A stretch of DNA of 64,000 bases from Harmothoe impar (lineage: Eukaryota; Annelida; Polychaeta; Phyllodocida; Polynoidae): NCBI GenBank assembly GCA_947462335.1, contig OX381705.1:45832175-45896174 (forward strand), written 5' to 3'. Position numbers and translations under genes: made by a program. How positions within the stretch are numbered: the first letter of the stretch is position 1; each line of letters starts with the position of its first letter. The notes below the pieces were generated by a model. That model was not told the origin of the DNA and searched no databases. It saw only the letters and a list, made by a program, of their open reading frames with translations. Positions 56,563-64,000 of the stretch are shown piece after piece.

Positions 56563-57304
56563 GGGAGGATTCATTATTTATGGCAGGGGTGGGGGTGAGC
56601 GTTTGGCAAATCGAATACATCAAAAATAATTGGCCCCCCCCTCGGAATAGGTTGGAAAAAAATCCCCCCCCCTCGGAATAGGTTTAAAAAAAAGCCCCCC
56701 CCTCACCCTGGATCGTTTTCAACTTCATTACAAAAACGATGTTGGTGTTTACCGGTACTAATTGTATGCATTTAATCCTGGGCACTTTTTTACCTACAAT
56801 TTACTACCTTACTACAAATACATCCATTTGATTATTTGTAAGGTGTTTTAGTGTAGACGTCTCATGATACTCGCTGGTGAGTGATAATAGTCAAACCTCA
56901 GACACTTGACTTACATACCTTTGAGTTTAAGGGCCCCATTGCTTTAAATTGGAAGCTCCCGTACCCTCAGTGCTTACATGAGGCCGGCACTTTTTTGAAG
57001 ACTGACAAAACGGTGGGCTATTCAGAGTGTCAAAAGTGATGCAGTGAGAAATTTGCTGGGAGTTTGACGAAAATTTTAGAAATTCTATTGACATAATTTG
57101 GTAGAATATAACACAGGCTGTTACCAAAATTCGCGACATTTCAACGTACTAAATTTGCGACATTTTTAGGAATACCCCTAAAAAAAAAGCCCCCCCCTAA
57201 GAATAGGGTAAAAAAAAGCCCCCCCCCCTTTGAATACCCCTACAAAAATTTGCCCCCCGCCTTAAATGCTCACCCCCACCCGGCCATAAATAATGAACCA
57301 GCCC
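56563..57304. mobile_element. 742-bp PIF/Harbinger-like MITE in the presumed intron
   Basis: TTA is duplicated at 56560-56562 and 57305-57307. The inverted ends begin GGG and share GGTTCATTATTTATGG (one arm with one change) and GGGTGGGGGTGAGC. Inside each end lie poly-C stretches separated by GAATAGG and AAAAAAA words; these are direct, not inverted, repeats. The family is different from the GGGAGTG family but has the same TSD rule. It has no ORF with transposase content. Confidence 0.82.
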
Positions 57305-57371
57305 TTATCTACTCAAACTTTTAGCCTTCAGCTCAACTTCAAGTTCAGTTAGATCACATAAATACCCCTAA

Positions 57372-57705
57372 GGCCACTCAAAAAAAAAAGTTGTTTCTCA
57401 TCACCGCGCGCATCATAAAAATCATGATTTGGGGAAAACTTTTTGTGTTAAAATTGCCAAAATATTGGCAAATTTGGTATCAAATTAAAGCTTATGCTGT
57501 CAGCAATGCAATTAGCTAGGTGTAACTTGCATTCTTTTGCTGATCAATAAACTCCAAATTACTAAAATTTGAAAATTGATCGCGAAATGTCCAAATTTCC
57601 CTATGTAAATTGCCCCGAGTAAAAAAAAAAAAAAATTAAATAAAAAACGCCCTCGTCATATTTTTCATTGCTTGGTGATGAGAAACAATTTTTTTTTTAG
57701 TGGCC
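57372..57705. mobile_element. 334-bp TIR element with TAA duplication
   Basis: The ends GGCCACTCAAAAAAAAA and, inverted, GGCCACTAAAAAAAAA are followed by TTGTTTCTCATCACC on both arms. TAA flanks both sides (57369-57371 and 57706-57708). A TWA duplication again points to PIF/Harbinger. It starts only about 65 bp after the previous MITE. Confidence 0.78.
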
Positions 57706-57708
57706 TAA

Positions 57709-60700
57709 CCGTTAGTACAGACTTTTGCACCGGGTAGTACCGTAGACAGGTATAATAATTTTAATATCTTGATTTCGAGGTCTACCCTCATTTTTCTAAA
57801 AACCATGTCAGTGGCAATTAATAGGCATTGCTTGCCTATGTGTTGTGTAATGTTGGAAATGTTGAGGACTAATGGCAATTAGATTTTAATTTAGAATTAT
57901 TACCGTACCAGTACCGTAATGCATTTATAATGTAGGCCTAGCTAGCCCTATAGTATTGGCATGCACTAGAGCTAGACATTACTATGTGTCATATATTATA
58001 GCTTAATATGTTATATGATACCGAGTGAGCTGTTTTATACATTATCCATTTTGCATGTTACATGGTCTCAATTGTTAAAGGCACATAACCCAATGGTAGA
58101 CTGTACCCCAACGGAAAAGCATACCGTAACAATAACAGCCTGTATTCTATAAACAATACCAGGTACGTTTCCTGAACATATTGTGAGTAAATTCACATAA
58201 AGTCAGAGTATATTATAGCCTATAAGTTCGGTCTGGTAAAGGCGAACAGGATAAATGTAATGGGAGTCTGTCTGTTTGATTACGTCACATATATAATTCA
58301 TTTGATTTTTAGTATTACTGGTACTGAGCCCCATGGCAGATTGTCGAAGCTGAAGCTGTCATAAAAGAGTCATTAATTCTTTGTGCGTTTCAGTCATATG
58401 GTGTTTACACCTTCTACATATTTCAGTATACTTGTCAAGAGATATGAAATATGGATCTAAATGCACATATAGCTAGCTGGATACTGAATTGGAAGAAGGC
58501 CAAATTTTAGGCTAGCACTAAATGCCATATGTAGACCTATTGCAAATATTGGTCAACGTTGACATATTGAAATTAGATCCATCTGATCTTATGACCAATC
58601 AGATGTATGTAACTCTTCAGACGTTAGACAATAGTTCTATACTACACACGGGTTGTAAAGGTCTAAACGTTATAGATCTATTACGATTCCTGATATCTGG
58701 AGCCTGTTGCAGTACCGTTACTGTTTGCAGTATCAGTAGTTTGTGTACAACTACGACCTACTTCGTGCAATAATTTAGTTTTTTCTTGATAATTAAATGA
58801 GTATACATATGATATCGATGTCATTAGCATTCGTACACTAATAGTACATATACCTGGCATCCCAATTCTTCTACTGTAAATGCCCATATCTATTCCAGCG
58901 CCTTGTTATGCAGCTCCATTTAGTCCAATGCGTTTGTTCCTGCTCACTCTGTTTTCGTTGCGTAGACTATATACTAAGTAAACGATCTGCAGGATTAGGC
59001 TTACCTTGACTTGTATGTACAAGTTTACTTTCACCTTGAGGGAACACATTACCAAGATCACTAAGTCAATATGGCCAGATATATAAATGGGAGAGTATAG
59101 GTAATGGGTATGTATACATGAGGGCAGTGCAACTTTTTTGTACGCACCCATAAGTTGTGTGTGATAACCCAGAATGTTATCACACTCCCTGATATTATTG
59201 TACACTGTGTATTGCCCAAGATTTGATAGAATATAAAACGTTCCCGTACTAAATCTACTATGAGGACCTTTGATCTGATTTTGATTATAGCAAACGAGGC
59301 ACATGAAATTAAAGCATTTGAAAGATTTCAGATTCTATTCACCGTCATCCCGTTCAGTCCGTTATACTTGTGCGTTAAATGCATAAACGCAATTCAAATA
59401 GAACGATCACATTTGTTTTTGATGTGGTTTTAAACTGACATAACCTGAATCTGAATTGGCATGGTTTTTGACTCATTTATCGTAGGCTACCCCAGAAGTA
59501 GGCCTCAAACGTTGACATTATCAAACAATTATGATAATGGATGTGAGCCAACATATTAATAGTAAATCGTATATTGATCAATCCGACAAATCATTATATC
59601 AATGCACCTACTGGTATGTAAGTTATGCACAGTACAATACAAAAATGATAAACCCATTAGGGCTGTACGATAAATGATGAAGAGGATGTAAATGTATGCT
59701 AATGGAATTATATTTACACAATTATTTCATTCAAGCAAATGGACCGGGTACTCACTAGCGGCCACTAAATCACTGAATGTTCTGTACGTTAACATAGAAC
59801 CCATGTATCAAATTAAAAACACAATGTCGCTGAATACAGGTATTTGGGGCATTCAATATGACATAAAATGTTTTACAATGTGCATCAGCTATATTATATA
59901 TTTTTCGGTTTGACCCTCTCTTCTGTTTCTCACAGTTTTACATGTATTAGATGTCAGTACACGTATATGCAATGATGCTGCATTCATGCATGCTATGTTT
60001 GGCATATAAACTGCCATGGCGTTTCTCCCGGGTGAGTTCTCCTAGCTGTCAAAAACAATGCAGGCTGAACCACACATGTGCAAACAAGTACATGTATATG
60101 CATGTACAAGCATCTTTGATGGGTGTACGTCTCTGGCTGTACGGCTTTAGATATATGCTTATAAAATATCATAATGTACGGATACAAATGATAAAACCTA
60201 CATAAATATAACACGTTAATGTTACCTGCTGTATGCAGTACATGTAACCATAATCGGGGATATTGACAGCGAGTAACTGGCATGAAACTGGAGAGATGTC
60301 AAAAATGGTTGTAGTCTCATAGTCCAATCAATCCAGTTCCTAAATAAATTGAAATTGCATGCAGTTCCTGTACCACAGCTCTTATTACACTCAGTATATC
60401 TAGCTATCCAGAGTTTCAGGTGCCCTGAGAAGAGGTTCTGTAATTGTAGCTGTATATAATTAATGTCATTGCCAAGTCAGCAGATGCTGTGTTGTAAAGG
60501 TTGGTGGGGGGAGGGGGAAGCTTAGCAATTCCAGAACCACTCCAGCGGGCCGCCTGCCAATGTAACTGATGCTGGCTGATGCCTCTCATACTGTCTTCTG
60601 TAGATGCTCAGGGAGGATAATTTCAACACTCTAGTCCTGCAATTTCCATAGGTAAACACTATCAGCCACGGGCGAGGGTGCCTGCATCCCATGTGTTTTT

Positions 60701-62150
60701 TCCCTCTTCTATTTTTTAAATAAATTTGACAGGCTGTCTGATATTACCCCCAGCTTAGATAAGCACGGTCTGTGCTAAACATGTCTACCCCAACACTAGA
60801 CGGAGCAGGCAGTATAGCATAAAACATAATGGAATATGAACAATTTATAAAATGAAACACACCATAAAACAGTGGACCAAATGTAATTCATTCAGAGATG
60901 AGCAAGATCTCATTCTAATTTTGTTGTGAAAAAGATGAGACCTTTAAATGGAATGGAACCCCTCCAGTTGCCAGCCAATCCATGAATAATTCGCCAGAGA
61001 CTAACAGCGCCAGTGCAGGTGTCATGATTCACAGCAATACGTCTAGGGGGCGCTGTGAGCGCGGCATGCATCAGTGACAGGTCAATTAATGAAGCAGCCC
61101 ACCCCCGCCCACCTTTGATCAATGAAACGGTCACTTACGATTTGCCCCTATCTACTAGTTGGTATGGAGAGGTGGCAGGTGACGGAGCACCCCTGGCTCT
61201 GCCCCTGACTGCATGCGTACCCCCTCCCTAACCCCCATCCCGAGCTGCTCACAAGACTGCGTGAGCAGGTCCCTACGGGGTACACGAGCAACTCGGGATC
61301 AACTCGGCTTAGAGGTCAAGCAGTCACCCACGTAATGCATCACTGGGGAGGGGCTGGGCTGGGGGTCGGGTGTAGAGGAGATGGATATATATGTATGGGG
61401 ATGGGATAGCAAGTTGTGTGTGTGCCATTGTATATACACGTGCACGATTCCGGGGAGAGTATGGACAATCTATGTACACGTGAACCTCCCTCGGCGACGC
61501 CCCCTAGCACTGGTCCCGTTTTACAAGAGTATTGATATGAAACCGTTTCTTTACTGAGAGTGTACTGGGAATCGCGGCATAGCATATTTCGTTCTGATGG
61601 GGATAGAAATTGATTTATGAGTGTGGCCCTTCCAGTTTATGCACGTTTAATAGATCAAAAGCTACATTATTCGCCCCCTGGCCATATATGTTCCTTTTAA
61701 TATAGTTTAATTATACCATTCACTGTATCATCTTACAATCACGATGTTATATTCATTCACCTGCCATTGGTAACTTAGTATCACATTACATGTATATACT
61801 GAGGAGAGTGAATATTAGCTTCCTGACAAGGCGCACCTGCCCAGTTTAGGACTTAAAATTATTGGGACTTCTGCAGGTTGGGATGGCCAATTGCAATCTT
61901 TCCTACAAAAAATGGAATACGAATGTTTTGAAAGTGCACGTTGTGCTTATCAGAAAGAATTTTTTTTTGCGTATTGAGTAGATGTTTTTAACATGCTACA
62001 ATGTATATCACAGGGTGAATACTACATCAGTCACACGCTTTCTCATTATCAGTATGCGTGATTTTTTTTAGGTTTTGCCATGCCTCACCATAATCATACT
62101 TACGACAATGCTTCCTAAAACGTTATAGCATGTCTCTGTATGTTCCAAAG
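57709..62150. other. No gene recognised
   Basis: AT-rich sequence dominates. A strong-looking mini-exon at 60605-60652 (CTTCTGTAG before, ATAG/GTAAAC after) has a stop in every frame. At 61245-61268 CTGCTCAC and GTGAGCAG flank an 8-nt loop. No transposon termini were recognised. Confidence 0.5.
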
Positions 62151-62156
62151 AATAAT

Positions 62157-62378
62157 GTGCCTCTACATGGGTTCCCATGGTTATGGCCATGTCGCCGTGT
62201 CGATCTTTAGCATAAGGGCCGTGTCACTGTGTCGATTTTTATGTATATAGAACATACTAGGCCTCATAAAGATGTCTGTGTCCGTCGATTTTTAAAAGGG
62301 CCGTGTCGCCCGTGTCGATTTTTAAAAGGGCCGTGTCGCCGTGTCGCCCGTGTCGTTTTTTAACCCATATAGAGGCAC
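62157..62378. mobile_element. 222-bp TIR element with GTGTCG-rich interior
   Basis: The ends are 17-bp inverted repeats, GTGCCTCTACATGGGTT at the left and GTGCCTCTATATGGGTT at the right on the opposite strand (16 of 17 match). AATAAT flanks both sides (62151-62156 and 62379-62384). The interior holds a short tandem array of GGGCCGTGTCGCC and GTGTCGATTTTT words. A 6-bp duplication does not fit the commonest superfamilies, so the class is open. Confidence 0.78.
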
Positions 62379-62384
62379 AATAAT

Positions 62385-64000
62385 GCTACAGTGCACCATA
62401 GAATGATCATCAAAGCACCCTGGATGAGCTAATGCAGAGGACGGTGTAGGCCAGGGATAAAGTACGTGTACTGCCAAGGGCACATCATATTTCCACCCTA
62501 TTCTGAAGATGATACAAGTTGTTTCCACAGACTAACTCACAGTTCTTTTACACATGTCCACCCATAATATTTCAGTGCAATTGAATGTCAAGATATATGT
62601 CACTGGGATTAGATAGGAATATATACAGTTCATACAAGTAGCTAGTAGAACATAACGACTTATAAGTGTATGTTCCCTACGAGGTACAACTGAACCTGAT
62701 CACATATGATCCAAACAAGACATTCATATAAACGCCATGATATGGGCCACGACTCAATATTGAGAGCCAATACTTTCACCACCTTCTAGGTTCTGAATCC
62801 CCAAAGACTTGGGCTTGGCTTGGCAGCACAAACAAGGCCTGCAAGGATATTGGGGACTCCACCCCCAGCACGTGCACTGCAGGGAGACATGGAGGCAAAC
62901 ATGTTCTCAAATTGACAGAGTGGATTGCGACATGCCTTCCTAGCACACCCCTTGATTAGGGGACCACGTGGGCTTGCCTTGGTGTCTCGTGAATCAACAT
63001 AGATTACTGAGAGTCACATGAATAACTGTGGCCCTCCCCTGGACCACTGACATGTGGGTGAGGGATGCGGCTTGGGCTTACTGCATGGGCTTTTATATGT
63101 AGCTTAGTCCATTTACACATTCATAGGATGTGGAGATGACTTATGTACAGTGGATCTCAATTTTCGCCTCAGATTTCAGGCAGTATTTAGAACATTATCC
63201 TCATGCATAATCGTTACATTTCATCACTTTGAAGTTTTGAATGGTTGATATTATTATGCTGGAAAAGGGGTAAATGATTAGGCCAGATTGTACTAGTTCA
63301 AACTGCAATTTAGCGATATTTGGTCTTTTCGATCGTGTAGGCTCTCTCCTACTTCACATTGTGCATTCAACATCTTTTTGGGAATTCATCTCAGCACTGT
63401 GCTAGTCATAATGCTAGTTGCAATAAGAGTGATAGGTGCAATGTGAGATTGACAAAAATCTTGATTTAAGAGACAGAAGATTGCATGCTTAAAGGTAGAG
63501 GCAGCAATATCATCGAAGCACCGCCATCTGTATTGGCCATTTCCTCCATGCCCCACTGTGACAAAAATGCTGTGATTGTGAAATATAACATGTCTGTCAT
63601 ACCTAAATTTCGTCTAAACGAGAGCTGGCGCACACCGGTGCATATAAAGGCAGAACGTTGTGACCACATGGGTGGGATGCAGTTGGAGAAACAATAAGTA
63701 CTAAGTGAGAGTGCGACTCCCTTCTCAGTGGCTGGGAAAATGGTGGTCAGGCGGTAGGGGAGGGCTAAATGTTTAGCCCCCCCCTATTACAGACAGATGC
63801 ATCGGACCCACAATTACAACTAACCCTACGGCATAATGCATAAATTAATAAAACATGCCTTAGGTTGTCATATTAAATGCATGAATGCAGCCCTGGCTGC
63901 TCACAACCTGGTAAGCATCATGCCGACCCTGCGGGGTTGAGACACTCCCGACCACCCGAATGCATCATGACGACAAATGTAATCGTTTAACGACATGTCG
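62385..64000. other. No gene recognised
   Basis: Opposed 67-70-codon ORFs at about 63466-63697 overlap on both strands, and neither has recognisable content. A near-perfect palindrome with a 2-nt centre spans 63755-63786. Confidence 0.5.
63755..63786. other. 32-bp near-perfect palindrome
   Basis: TAGGGGAGGGCTAAA and TTTAGCCCCCCCCTA pair at 14 of 15 positions around TG. It might be a collapsed MITE (end-to-end remnant). Confidence 0.65.

Noticed and set aside
60605..60652. 48-nt exon with good acceptor and donor
   Set aside because: All three frames contain a stop within the 48 nt, so it cannot be an internal coding exon.
63466..63697. Opposed 67-70-codon ORFs
   Set aside because: They overlap on both strands, lack known domains and splice context, and are as expected by chance.

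Overview
The window is eukaryotic, most likely genomic DNA of a marine invertebrate animal; I cannot name the species. The reasons are: no dense ORFs, splice-like exon signals, microsatellites and long G/C runs, many short TIR elements (MITEs), promoter motifs typical of animals (RFX X-box, CCAAT, YY1, ETS, CRE), and a Ty3/Gypsy-type retrotransposon whose primer-binding site matches the 3' end of tRNA-His. Apart from the retrotransposon I can support only one candidate host exon.

Layout. 1-30683 is gene-poor DNA: a ~42-bp tandem repeat at the left edge, a ~69-bp satellite (2378-3440), a 306-bp inverted-repeat element (3480-3785), a 14-bp minisatellite (13276-13482), a cluster of CRE-like sites (16145-16380) and many poly-G/C tracts. 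30684-43785 is one 13.1-kb LTR retrotransposon with 437-bp LTRs that differ at a single base. 43786-50240 is again without recognisable genes. 50240-57710 is dense in small DNA transposons, and also holds a candidate promoter plus first coding exon at about 55.87-56.49 kb. 57706-64000 is mostly featureless apart from a 222-bp TIR element at 62157-62378.

The retrotransposon is the main content. In order: 5' LTR, tRNA-His-type PBS, gag (two long coiled coils, capsid-like region, CCHC knuckle), a -1 frameshift site (GGGAAAC, then the gag stop, then a hairpin), pol (protease, reverse transcriptase, RNase H, integrase with D,D35E and a GPY/F-like module), a GC-rich spacer that looks like an internal promoter, a third long ORF of 1135 codons, a long 3' region, the polypurine tract and the 3' LTR. 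The third ORF lies where an env gene would be, but it has no signal peptide or membrane segment. It has a histone-H1-like Lys/Ala/Pro-rich tail, a pair of atypical Cys2His2 zinc-binding motifs, a coiled coil and an acidic tail. I do not recognise it; it is the best candidate here for an undescribed system.

gag is broken by two nested MITEs 14 bp apart: a 325-bp PIF/Harbinger-like one (TTA target duplication) and a 72-bp piggyBac-like one (TTAA target duplication). Their combined length explains the whole frame difference between the two gag pieces, so gag was intact before they landed. A second copy of the 325-bp MITE lies inverted at 50772-51092. Because the LTRs are nearly identical, both MITE insertions must be recent.
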